Source: Geminicoccus roseus DSM 18922
Lineage (GTDB): Bacteria > Pseudomonadota > Alphaproteobacteria > Geminicoccales > Geminicoccaceae
Direction of reading: 5' to 3'
NCBI RefSeq assembly: GCF_000427665.1
Contig: NZ_KE386572.1
Location: 2,380,196-2,444,195 of the forward strand
DNA length: 64,000 bases
Numbering within the stretch: the stretch's first letter is position 1; each line of letters begins with the position of its first letter. Below are positions 9,543-17,349 of this stretch, piece after piece. The notes under the pieces were generated by a model. That model searched no databases, was not told where the DNA came from, and saw only the letters and a program-made list of their open reading frames with translations. Both the position numbers and the translations under genes were made by a program.

Positions 9543-9677
9543 CTACTTCTTCGCGGAGGACGACGCTTCGGCCTTCGCCTTGGGCGAAGGGCTCGGGGTG
9601 TTGCCGGAGGCTGGCTTGTTCTTGTCAGCCTTGGGCTTCTTCGCCTCCCGATTTCCCTTCTGCTGTCCTTTGGCCAT
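9543..9677 (-). CDS. Small Lys-rich hypothetical protein (44 aa)
   Basis: A 44-residue protein starting MAKGQQKGNREAKKPK, with a Ser/Pro/Lys/Ala low-complexity tail ending SSAKK. Short basic proteins with this opening recur as conserved hypotheticals in alphaproteobacteria (from memory, not checked). It is shorter than most gene finders report. The ATG at 9677 is the natural start; the frame stays open upstream but the composition there changes completely. The charge suggests nucleic-acid or ribosome contact, but no function is assigned. It converges on the GNAT gene. Confidence 0.65.
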   Translation of the reverse strand: MAKGQQKGNREAKKPKADKNKPASGNTPSPSPKAKAEASSSAKK

Positions 9678-9876
9678 GACTGCATTCTCCAGCCGCGACC
9701 TGTGCGGCATTGCAGAATAGGAGCCGTTCCCGGGCCGGCGCAACTGGCGCGGTGGCGCTGTCGGTATTTGTCGGGAACTTGAGGACTGTCGTGGAAATTT
9801 CTCCTCACGAAGCCATCTGGTAGGGCTGGCGAAGCGCGGCGACACCAAAGCCCAAGGTGATGAGGAGCATGGAGCG

Positions 9877-10806
9877 ATGCAGGAACTGACCGCCGAAGGT
9901 CGCCGTGTGGTCGGCGAGGTCGCGGACCGCCACGACTTTTCCACCGAGGCCGTCATGACCCTGCTGCACGCCCTGTCCGCCGGGAACGGCACGATGGCGC
10001 AGTTCGATCATCCGGAACTGGGTGGCATGGGCCAGTGGTCGCAGGGCGGCATGGTCATGATCGGCGACATGTTCAACAACGCGCTGAAGCACCGTGTCGA
10101 CGCCGCGTGCGTCGACCTTGCCCGGGAGTTGGAGGAACGGCCGCTGTTCGCGCCGAAGGAAGCGCCGTCGCCGGGGCCGACCCAGACCCAGACGCAGGCG
10201 CAGGGTGGGACCCACCGGGCCCAGGCGGCCGGCTATGGCCATGGCGGATCCGGCGCCAGCATGGTGATGTCCTCGGGCGGCAAACCGTCGGGGAACTGGT
10301 GGCCGACCGACCTCGGCAGCCCATCCTCGACCGGTTCCCAGAACCATCTCCGCTATGCCTATTTTCCGCAGTCGCGTCGCCTGGCCCTCGACGTCGACGG
10401 GCGGATCACGGTCTACGATACCGAGGATCACCAGATCTCCGGCTTTTCCCAGCAGCAGGGCGGCGACGCGTCGATCATGTTGACCAGCCAGCATGGCTTG
10501 GTGCGGGTGGCTGATCTGACCATCGTGTCGCCGGTCCACGTGCCGGGCCCGGCGCATGTGCCCGCGCCCGACCACGGCAGCGCGCCTGTGTTCCGGCCAA
10601 CTCCGATCGGAGGAACGCAGGATGCGCCACCTCCCCGCACCGGCCAGTATGTCGATCCGCCCACGCTTGCCCAGCCTGCCGCCTCGAAGGCCAAGGAAGA
10701 CGAGATCTTCGCGACCATCGAGCGGCTGGCCGGGCTGAAGCAGAAGGGCATCCTCAGCGACGAGGAGTTCGCCGCGAAGAAGGCCGAGCTGCTCGCCCGG
10801 CTTTAA
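9877..10806 (+). CDS. SHOCT domain-containing hypothetical protein
   Basis: A 309-residue cytosolic protein of unknown function. Residues 1-90 form a helical region (MQELTAEGRRVV, then a Gly/Met-rich GMGQWSQGGMVMIGDMFNNAL). A low-complexity Thr/Gln/Gly linker follows (about 100-135), then a middle domain with the SSTGSQNHLRYAYFPQSRRLALDVDG region (about 148-180) resembling a small beta domain. The last 30 residues are a SHOCT motif (ERLAGLKQKGILSDEEFAAKKAELL), a short C-terminal oligomerisation or contact module. An AGGTGATGAGG stretch precedes the start. No operon partner is apparent. Confidence 0.8.
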   Translation: MQELTAEGRRVVGEVADRHDFSTEAVMTLLHALSAGNGTMAQFDHPELGGMGQWSQGGMVMIGDMFNNALKHRVDAACVDLARELEERPLFAPKEAPSPGPTQTQTQAQGGTHRAQAAGYGHGGSGASMVMSSGGKPSGNWWPTDLGSPSSTGSQNHLRYAYFPQSRRLALDVDGRITVYDTEDHQISGFSQQQGGDASIMLTSQHGLVRVADLTIVSPVHVPGPAHVPAPDHGSAPVFRPTPIGGTQDAPPPRTGQYVDPPTLAQPAASKAKEDEIFATIERLAGLKQKGILSDEEFAAKKAELLARL

Positions 10807-10812
10807 AGCAGG

Positions 10813-12000
10813 CTACTTCACGAACAGCTTGCGCTCGAACGAGCAGAAGGTCTCCACGCCCGTCTCGGTGATCCGGATCGGCTCGGAGATCGCGATGCCC
10901 CAGTCGTCCAGCCAGATGCCGGGCATGAAGTGGATGGTCATGTTCGGCTGGAGGATGGTGTCGTCGGTGGCGCGCAGCGAGATGGTGCGCTCGCCCCAGT
11001 CCGGCGGGAAGTTCAGCCCGATCGAGTAGCCGCAGCGGGAATCCTTCACCAGGCCCTGGCGTGCGATGGTGCGCGTCCAGGCGGAATGGACCTCCCGCGA
11101 GCCGGCGCCAGGCTTCGCGACCTCCAGGGCGGCCTCGATCCCCTCGGCCACGACCTTGGCGGCATCCGCCATCTTCTGCGGTGGCTGGCCGAGATAGACG
11201 GTCCGGGTCAGCGGCACGTGGTAGCGGTGCCGCACGCCGGCCACCTCGATCGTGGTGCCGGTCTGCGCCTGGAAAGGCGCGTCGGACCAGGTGAGATGTG
11301 GGCAGGACGTGCCGATGCCGGTCGGCATCAGGGGCACGATCGCGGGATAGTCGCCCCCATAGGCGTCCAGGCCCCGCGTGCCCACCGCCTGGATCTCGGC
11401 GGCGACGTCGCACTGGCGGGTCCCCACCGCCATGTGGTCGATCGCGGTGGTCATCATCTTCTCGGTGATCCGGGCCGCCTGCTGCATCAGCTCGATCTCG
11501 GCGGGCGACTTCACCGCGCGCACCCAGTTCACCAGCAGGTCGGCGTCGACGATCCGGGCGTCGGGAAGCTCGGCGCGCAGGATGTCGAGCGCCCGGCCGG
11601 TGAAATAGAAGCTGTCGGCCTCCACCCCGATCCGGCCGGTGGTCATGCCGCGCGCCTTCAGGTTGCGCGCCACGTCCTGCATGGGATGACTCGTGGTCGA
11701 CTGCACGAAGTCGTCGGAATAGTAGAGGATGTTCTCGTCCGGCAGGATCGTGGTGATCCGGGCGCCGTTGGCGTCCTGGCCGCGGCCGAACCAGAGCGGC
11801 TGCTCCAGGTCCTGCAGCACGATCACCGCCTGGTGCACGTAGAACGACCAGCCATTGTAGCCGGTCAGGTAGTTCATGTTGGCGGGATCGCTGCAGATCA
11901 GGGCGTCCAGGCCGGCCTCGGCCATGCGCTGCTTGGTCTTGGCGACCCGCTCGGCGAATTCGTGCTCGCTGAACGGGGTGTTGTTCTTTCCGAATTCCAT
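10813..12000 (-). CDS. doeA: DoeA-like ectoine hydrolase, M24 metallopeptidase family
   Basis: A 395-residue cytosolic protein with a creatinase-type N-domain (about 1-160) and a pita-bread M24 domain (about 165-385). The stretch ANMNYLTGYNGWSFYVHQ and the C-terminal GLNFPPDWGERTISLR resemble DoeA/EutD, which opens the ectoine ring to N-acetyl-diaminobutyrate (family knowledge). Canonical M24 metal ligands (D-D-H-E-E) are largely replaced, as in DoeA and creatinase, which need no metal. It lies nine bases after a second M24 gene, and both diverge from the ehu transporter genes, which supports an ectoine-related role. The specific substrate is inferred. Confidence 0.75.
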   Translation of the reverse strand: MEFGKNNTPFSEHEFAERVAKTKQRMAEAGLDALICSDPANMNYLTGYNGWSFYVHQAVIVLQDLEQPLWFGRGQDANGARITTILPDENILYYSDDFVQSTTSHPMQDVARNLKARGMTTGRIGVEADSFYFTGRALDILRAELPDARIVDADLLVNWVRAVKSPAEIELMQQAARITEKMMTTAIDHMAVGTRQCDVAAEIQAVGTRGLDAYGGDYPAIVPLMPTGIGTSCPHLTWSDAPFQAQTGTTIEVAGVRHRYHVPLTRTVYLGQPPQKMADAAKVVAEGIEAALEVAKPGAGSREVHSAWTRTIARQGLVKDSRCGYSIGLNFPPDWGERTISLRATDDTILQPNMTIHFMPGIWLDDWGIAISEPIRITETGVETFCSFERKLFVK

Positions 12001-12009
12001 GGAGATGCC

Positions 12010-13215
12010 CTAGCGGATCGTCATGTCGGTGGGGGTCCTGGTCAGCACTTCCGGTCCCGCCTCGCCGAGGAGGACGGTGTCGGAGACGAAGTAGTCGCCA
12101 CGCCCGGTTCCCATCAGCCAGGACAGGACATGGAAGCTCATGCCGGTGCGGAGCACCAGCTCGCTGTCGTGGCGCAGCCCGAGCACGCCGTTGCCGCCGG
12201 TCCAGCTCGGCGGCACGCCGAGGCCGACCAGGTAGCCGCAATGGTGGCGCCGGTAGTGGGCGAGGCCGGCCGCGTCGACCACGCTCTGCCAGGCCTCGTA
12301 GACGTCGCGGGCCAGCGCCCCGTCCTTCATGGCACCCAGCACGGCGGCGAAGGCATCCCTTGCCACCGAAGCCATGGCCGCGGTGCCCGGCGGCGCGCGG
12401 CCGACATGGACGAGCCGGCCGAGCGGGGCGTGGTAGCGGGCGACGCAGCCGGACAGTTCCAGGAACAGGGCGCTTCCGTCGCGCAGCTGGGCGGAACTCC
12501 AGCTGGTGTGTTCCTCGCCCAGGCGTTCGGTCGAGCGGATGAACGGGCCGAAGCCCGGATAGGTCCCCTGCTCGGTCATCGCCTTCAGGCAGGCGGCGGC
12601 TACCTCCGCTTCGCTGGCGCCGTCATGGAGGGCGGCGATGCCGGCCGCCGCGGCCGCATCGCTCACCTTGGCGGCGGCACGCAGGGCGGCCTGTTCCCCC
12701 GGGCTCTTGATCATCCGGACCGTGTCGACCAGGCCGGTGACGTCCTCCCACGCGACCTGCGGGAAGGCGTGCTGCAGCATCTGGCCCAGCCCGAGCGACA
12801 GCCCGGCGCTCCACATCTCCAGGCCGATCCGGTCGGGCAGGCGCTGTTCCAGCAGCTCGCGGAGCACCGCGTCGCCGACGTTCTCGGCATCATGGTGGCC
12901 GACGAACCGGGCCTGGTGGACCTGGGCTGCCACCGTCACCCGCTCCATTGCCCGGGTGATCAGCACGAGGTCGCCGCTCTCCGGCACCACCAGCAGGTGC
13001 GGGGCAAAGTAGCCCCAGTGATCCAGCCCGGTGAGGTAGCAGATGTTCTCCGGCGAGGAGATCAGCAGAAGCTCCAGCCCGCGCCCGGCCATGACATGCC
13101 GCACCTTGCTCAGGCGCCCGGCATGCTCCTCCGCCGAAAATGCCCCGCTCACGGCAGGATGCGGCTCCAGACCGCCTTCCCGATACCCGCACCGCCCGTT
13201 CGACCGTCCGACCAT
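12010..13215 (-). CDS. Second M24 family (Xaa-Pro aminopeptidase/creatinase-like) hydrolase
   Basis: About 401 residues with the creatinase/aminopeptidase-P architecture: N-domain with SSPENICYLTGLDHWGYF, then an M24 domain with GYLVGLGVPPSWTGGNG. Metal ligands are mostly absent, as in the neighbouring DoeA-like protein, so it is probably a non-metal hydrolase of a small amidine or amide. I use the ATG at 13215. An ATG at 13248 sits inside a palindrome and is less likely, and a GTG at 13152 just before FSAEEHAGRL is a credible shorter start. It is co-directional with doeA and divergent from ehuB. The substrate is unknown. Confidence 0.75.
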   Translation of the reverse strand: MVGRSNGRCGYREGGLEPHPAVSGAFSAEEHAGRLSKVRHVMAGRGLELLLISSPENICYLTGLDHWGYFAPHLLVVPESGDLVLITRAMERVTVAAQVHQARFVGHHDAENVGDAVLRELLEQRLPDRIGLEMWSAGLSLGLGQMLQHAFPQVAWEDVTGLVDTVRMIKSPGEQAALRAAAKVSDAAAAAGIAALHDGASEAEVAAACLKAMTEQGTYPGFGPFIRSTERLGEEHTSWSSAQLRDGSALFLELSGCVARYHAPLGRLVHVGRAPPGTAAMASVARDAFAAVLGAMKDGALARDVYEAWQSVVDAAGLAHYRRHHCGYLVGLGVPPSWTGGNGVLGLRHDSELVLRTGMSFHVLSWLMGTGRGDYFVSDTVLLGEAGPEVLTRTPTDMTIR

Positions 13216-13243
13216 CTGATCAAGGCTGCTGCTCCAGAGCTCG

Positions 13244-13259
13244 CGCATGTGTACATGCG
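13244..13259. promoter_or_regulatory. Palindrome with TGTACA core, divergent ehu/doe region
   Basis: CGCATGT at 13244-13250 and ACATGCG at 13253-13259 form perfect 7-bp arms around GT. The contained GTGTACAT (13249-13256) recurs inverted as ATGTACAC at 13321-13328. The pair lies in the divergent region between the M24 genes and ehuB, where an operator for the operon's own GntR regulator would be expected. Binding is inferred, not shown. Confidence 0.5.
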
Positions 13260-13320
13260 AGATCTATCTGCTGATGAGTTGAGCCACATTTCAAGCTTGT
13301 TCATGAGCATCATGACCTAG

Positions 13321-13328
13321 ATGTACAC
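13321..13328. promoter_or_regulatory. Second TGTACA-type site upstream of ehuB
   Basis: ATGTACAC is the reverse complement of GTGTACAT inside the palindrome 72 bases away. The two together look like paired half-operators controlling both divergent transcripts. A short motif could recur by chance, so confidence is low. Confidence 0.35.
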
Positions 13329-13451
13329 AACTCTTGAAACGAACGTGGCCTTGGTGCACGTTGGGGATCGTTTTGCAGCCAATCACGCAGCGATGAACCT
13401 GCCGGCGGGCGTTCTGCCGGTCTGCTTCGACGTGCAACGGAGGACGACATC

Positions 13452-14309
13452 ATGCTGAAGACGATCCTGTCGCGACGCGCCCTGATGGCCGTGGCCGCCA
13501 CGGCGACGCTGCTCTCGGCGGGCGCCGCTCATGCGCAGTCGACGCTCGAGGAGGCGCGCGAGGCCGGCTACATCCGGGTGGGCTTCGCCAATGAGGCGCC
13601 GTTCGGCTTCGCGACGCCGGACGGCAAGCTCACCGGCGAGTCCCCCGAGGTGGTGCGGGCGGTCATGAAGAAGCTCGGCATCAACGAGATCGACGGCGTC
13701 CTCACCGAGTTCGGCTCGCTGATCCCGGGGCTTCAGGCCGGGCGCTTCGACATCGTCGCCGCCGGCATGTTCGTGAACCCGGCGCGCTGCGGCCAGGTGC
13801 TGTTCTCCGAGCCGACCTACGGGATCGGCCAGGCGATGCTGGTCCAGGAAGGCAACCCGAAGTCGATCGCCGACTATGCGACCTTTGCGGAGAATTCCGA
13901 CCTGAAGCTCGCCGTGATGGCCGGTGCGGTCGAGGCAGGCTATGCCGCCGACGCCGGGGTCGACCAGTCGCAGCTCGTCCTCCTGCCCGACCAGTCCAGT
14001 CTGGTTGCCGCCGTGAAGTCCGGCCGCGCCGACGCGGCCGCGCTGACCGCCCTCTCGATCGCGGAGATGGCCGAGAAGAACGACGGCCTGGAGTCCACCA
14101 AGCCGTTCGGCGAGGTCGCCGGCACCTCCGTGACCGGACATGGCGCGGTGGCGTTCCGCAAGGACGATGCGGACCTGCAGCAGGCGTTCAACGCCGAGCT
14201 GAAGAACTTCCTGGGCTCCGAGGAGCATCTGGCCCTGGTCGAGCCGTTCGGCTTCGGCGCGGACTTCCTGCCGACCAAGACCACCGCCGAGCTGTGCGCC
14301 GCGGAGTGA
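13452..14309 (+). CDS. ehuB: Ectoine/hydroxyectoine ABC transporter substrate-binding protein
   Basis: Periplasmic binding protein, 285 residues, with a signal peptide ending at AAHAQ (about residue 29) and a class-3 (amino-acid type) solute-binding fold. Several stretches match the EhuB subgroup as I recall it: GFANEAPFGFATPDGKLTGE, DGVLTEFGSLIPGLQAGRFD, a Cys followed by VLFSEPTYGIGQA, and EEHLALVEPFGFG at the C-terminus. A GGAGGACG ribosome-binding site precedes the ATG. It is the first gene of ehuB-C-D-A. Ligand assignment rests on subgroup resemblance and the adjacent DoeA-like gene. Confidence 0.88.
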   Translation: MLKTILSRRALMAVAATATLLSAGAAHAQSTLEEAREAGYIRVGFANEAPFGFATPDGKLTGESPEVVRAVMKKLGINEIDGVLTEFGSLIPGLQAGRFDIVAAGMFVNPARCGQVLFSEPTYGIGQAMLVQEGNPKSIADYATFAENSDLKLAVMAGAVEAGYAADAGVDQSQLVLLPDQSSLVAAVKSGRADAAALTALSIAEMAEKNDGLESTKPFGEVAGTSVTGHGAVAFRKDDADLQQAFNAELKNFLGSEEHLALVEPFGFGADFLPTKTTAELCAAE

Positions 14310-14349
14310 GCTTGACCCCGATGGAACGCCGGGCCTGCGGAGACACGTC

Positions 14350-15078
14350 ATGGTGATGAAGTCGATCACCGTCGCCAGCGTTGTCAGCTTCGCCGCGGGC
14401 CTGGCGGTCGCCTCCTTCGCGGGGTTCCGGGAGTTCATCCCGGGGCTCCTCGAAGGCGCGCTGGTGACGATCCAGATCGCGGTGGCCGGCGCGCTGGTCG
14501 CGGTGGTCTGCGGCCTGCTCGCCGCCATGGGCAAGATGTACGGCCCCCGGCCGGTGCGCTGGCTGGCGGTCGGCTACATCGAGCTGTTCCGCGGGACCTC
14601 CGCCCTGGTCCAGCTGTTCTGGCTGTTCTTCGTGCTTCCCCATTTCGGGGTCACGCTGGCGCCGATGACCGTGGCGATCGTGGCGCTCGGCCTGAACGTG
14701 GGGGCCTATGGCGCGGAAGTCGTGCGCGGTGCGGTGGGATCGGTCCCCCGGGGACAATGGGAAGCCACCGTCGCGCTCAACATGACCCGCTGGGAGGCGT
14801 TGCGGCGGATCATCCTGCCGCAGGCCTTCGTCGCGATGATCCCGCCCTGGGGCAACCTGTTCATCGAGCTGCTCAAGTCCACAGCCCTGGTCTCGCTGAT
14901 CACCATCGGTGACCTGGCCTTCCGTGCCCAGCAGATGAACCAGACCACCTTCCGGACCGTGGAGATCTTCACGATCGTGCTCGTCATCTACCTGGCGATC
15001 GCCTCGGTGATCACGGTGGGAATGAAGACGCTCGAGGCCAGGGCCGCCGGCGCCATGGCCCGCGGCCGCAGCCGGTAG
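14350..15078 (+). CDS. ehuC: Ectoine/hydroxyectoine ABC transporter permease EhuC
   Basis: Inner-membrane permease of 242 residues in the HisM/GlnP amino-acid permease family. About five helices surround the EAA loop VPRGQWEATVALNMTRWEAL (about 134-153) and IILPQAFVAMIPPWGN. It would pair with EhuD and the ATPase EhuA. The LFRGTSALVQLFWLFFVLP segment is typical of this family. Forty bases separate it from ehuB, and 17 bases plus a GGGGAA-type ribosome-binding site precede ehuD. Confidence 0.88.
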   Translation: MVMKSITVASVVSFAAGLAVASFAGFREFIPGLLEGALVTIQIAVAGALVAVVCGLLAAMGKMYGPRPVRWLAVGYIELFRGTSALVQLFWLFFVLPHFGVTLAPMTVAIVALGLNVGAYGAEVVRGAVGSVPRGQWEATVALNMTRWEALRRIILPQAFVAMIPPWGNLFIELLKSTALVSLITIGDLAFRAQQMNQTTFRTVEIFTIVLVIYLAIASVITVGMKTLEARAAGAMARGRSR

Positions 15079-15095
15079 AACAGGGGAATCGAACC

Positions 15096-15758
15096 ATGGA
15101 CTGGGACTGGAGCTATGCCTTCGAGATCCTGCCGGTGCTGGCCAAGGCCTCGCTGGTCACCATCCAGGCGACGATCCTGGGCTTCATCCTGGCGCTGACC
15201 CTGGGGCTCGTCTTCGCGATCCTCCGGATGGCGCGCTCGCCCTACGTGTCGGTGCCGGTATCGGCGTTCGTCGAGTTCATCCGCTCGACGCCGCTCCTGA
15301 TCCAGATCTTTTTCCTCTACTTCGTCTTCCCGGAGTTCGGGCTGAACCTGGATGCGCTCACCGCCGGCATCATCGCGCTGGGCCTGCACTACGGCACCTA
15401 TTGCGCCGAGGTGTACCGGGCCGGCCTGGACAACGTGCCGCGCGGCCAGTGGGAAGCGTCGACCGCGCTGAACCTGACGCCCTACCACACCTTCCGCGAC
15501 ATCATCGTCCCCCAGGCGATTCCGCCGATCGTGCCGGCCCTGGGCAACTATTTCGTGGCGCTGTTCAAGGAGACGCCGCTGCTCTCCGCGATCGCTGTCC
15601 TTGAACTGATGCAGCAGGCCAAGATCCTGGGCTCGACCACGTTCCGCTACATCGAGCCGATCACGCTGGTAGGACTGTTCTTCCTGGTCTTCAGCCTGGT
15701 TGCCGCCGCGCTGATCCGAGGCCTGGAGCGCCGCCTCAATCGAATCGGAGCACGCTGA
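15096..15758 (+). CDS. ehuD: Ectoine/hydroxyectoine ABC transporter permease EhuD
   Basis: Second permease of the importer, 220 residues, about five transmembrane helices, same family as EhuC. The conserved loop is VPRGQWEASTALNLTPYHTF followed by DIIVPQAIPPIVPALGNYF. The region FIRSTPLLIQIFFLYFVFP precedes it. Its TGA overlaps the ATG of ehuA (TGATG), so the subunits are translationally coupled. The C-terminal RGLERRLNRI is a normal cytosolic end for the family. Confidence 0.88.
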   Translation: MDWDWSYAFEILPVLAKASLVTIQATILGFILALTLGLVFAILRMARSPYVSVPVSAFVEFIRSTPLLIQIFFLYFVFPEFGLNLDALTAGIIALGLHYGTYCAEVYRAGLDNVPRGQWEASTALNLTPYHTFRDIIVPQAIPPIVPALGNYFVALFKETPLLSAIAVLELMQQAKILGSTTFRYIEPITLVGLFFLVFSLVAAALIRGLERRLNRIGAR

Positions 15759-16537
15759 TGACCGTCCAGCCCATGGTAAAGTTCGACGGGGTGACCAAGA
15801 GCTATGGCGCGCTGACCGTCCTGGACAATCTGGACCTCGAAGTCGGCGCTGGGGAAAAGGTCGCCATCATCGGGCCATCCGGCTCGGGCAAGACCACCGT
15901 CCTGCGCATGCTGATGACCCTCGAGGCGATCAACGGCGGCGTGATCTATGTCGACGGTGAGCCGCTGACCCACACCCGCAAGAATGGCGCGCTCGTGCCG
16001 GCCGATGCCGCCCACCTGCGCCGGATGCGGGGCAAGATCGGCATGGTGTTCCAGCACTTCAACCTGTTCCCGCACATGAGCGCGCTCAAGAACTGCATGG
16101 AGGCGCCGGTCACGGTGCTGAAGATGCCCAAGCAGGAGGCGCGCGCGCGGGCGGCGGAACTGCTGGAGATGGTGGGACTGGGCGACAAGCTCGACCACTA
16201 CCCGTCCCAGCTCTCTGGCGGGCAGCAGCAGCGCGTCGCGATCGCGCGCGCCCTGGCGATGCGGCCCAAGGTGATGCTGTTCGACGAGGTGACGTCCGCC
16301 CTCGACCCGGAGCTGGTCGGCGACGTCCTGAACGTGATCCGGCGGCTCGGCTCCGAGTTGGACCTGACCATGCTGATGGTCACCCACCAGATGGGGTTCG
16401 CCAAGGAGTTCGCCGACCGGGTCTGCTTCTTCTACGCGGGCAGGATCCATGAGCAGGGGCCGCCCGAGCAGCTGTTCGGCGCCCCGCAGAGCGAGCGGAC
16501 CCAGCAGTTCCTGAGCGCCTGCCTGGAGGCGACATGA
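15758..16537 (+). CDS. ehuA: Ectoine/hydroxyectoine ABC transporter ATP-binding protein
   Basis: ATPase of 259 residues driving the EhuCD permease. It shows Walker A GPSGSGKTT (about 39-47), Q-loop VFQHFNLFPH, signature LSGGQQQRVAIARAL, Walker B VMLFDEVTSALDPE and H-loop VTHQMGF. The insert carrying HTRKNGALVPADAAHLRRMR is typical of EhuA-type ATPases. The end overlaps the following GntR gene by an ATGA, placing the regulator in the same transcript. Confidence 0.9.
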   Translation: MTVQPMVKFDGVTKSYGALTVLDNLDLEVGAGEKVAIIGPSGSGKTTVLRMLMTLEAINGGVIYVDGEPLTHTRKNGALVPADAAHLRRMRGKIGMVFQHFNLFPHMSALKNCMEAPVTVLKMPKQEARARAAELLEMVGLGDKLDHYPSQLSGGQQQRVAIARALAMRPKVMLFDEVTSALDPELVGDVLNVIRRLGSELDLTMLMVTHQMGFAKEFADRVCFFYAGRIHEQGPPEQLFGAPQSERTQQFLSACLEAT

Positions 16538-17250
16538 ATCCGCGTCTGGACGGACCGGACGGTGTCGATCCGCCGGCCAGTGCGCGGGAACGTTCCGACC
16601 GCCTGTACGGCATCCTGCGCGACCGGATCTGCACGCTCGCCTACCCGCCGGGAATGCGGCTGTCCGAGGAGGAGCTGGCCGAGGAGTTCCATGTCAGCCG
16701 CACGCCGGTGCGGCGTGTCCTGACCCGGCTGGAGAACGAGGGGCTGGTGACCATCGTCCATGGCGTGGGCACCCTGGTCACCGACGTGGAGCTCGACCAG
16801 CTGATCCAGGTCTACCATCTGCGCCTGGAACTTGCCGTCCTCCTGGGCAAGCTGTCGCCGGTCCCGCGCGAGCCTGCCGATCTGGACCGGATCCGCCGGC
16901 TGATCGAGGACTGCGGCGACCTTTCCGCCGACGCCGACCACATGGCCTTCGCCCGCCTGAACATGGCGTTCTTCGCCGAGATCAGCGCCATGACCGGCAA
17001 CGCGACCCTGCGCGAGATCTCCGAGCGGCTCTATTACCAGACGACGCGGATCGTCCTGAAGATGCTGCCGATCCTCAATCTCACGGAGGAGGTCGCGGCA
17101 TTCCGCCAGGAGATGACCGAGATCCTGGCGGCGTTGCAGGTGGGCGACCTGGAGGCGGTGGGGCATCTGCGCCGGGCGCATATCTCGATGAGCCTGAACC
17201 GGATGCTGCGCTATGCGGCCAGCACCGGCGCGGAACCGGTGCCGGCCTGA
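16534..17250 (+). CDS. GntR family regulator, FCD (FadR-like) subgroup
   Basis: A 238-residue transcription factor with an N-terminal winged helix (LSEEELAEEFHVSRTPVRRV, about 44-63) and a C-terminal all-helical FCD ligand domain (about 90-225). It overlaps ehuA by ATGA and is therefore made with the transporter, suggesting control of the ehu/M24/hydA locus by a substrate or intermediate. The known ectoine regulator EnuR is a MocR-type protein, so this would be a different control design. The TGTACA-core sites upstream of ehuB are candidate targets (inference). Confidence 0.87.
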   Translation: MNPRLDGPDGVDPPASARERSDRLYGILRDRICTLAYPPGMRLSEEELAEEFHVSRTPVRRVLTRLENEGLVTIVHGVGTLVTDVELDQLIQVYHLRLELAVLLGKLSPVPREPADLDRIRRLIEDCGDLSADADHMAFARLNMAFFAEISAMTGNATLREISERLYYQTTRIVLKMLPILNLTEEVAAFRQEMTEILAALQVGDLEAVGHLRRAHISMSLNRMLRYAASTGAEPVPA

Positions 17251-17349
17251 TCGGGCCCGTCTGCGGCGTGGACAGATCAGGCGTCCGGGTCGATCATCCG
17301 CCATCGCCCGTCGGTGCGGGCAGGTGGAACCCTTGGGGGAGATCGTCCG

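Noticed and set aside
10930-13320. 796-codon rightward frame across both M24 genes
   Set aside because: Antisense to two clear hydrolase genes, low-complexity Gly/His/Arg/Val composition, no recognisable motif.
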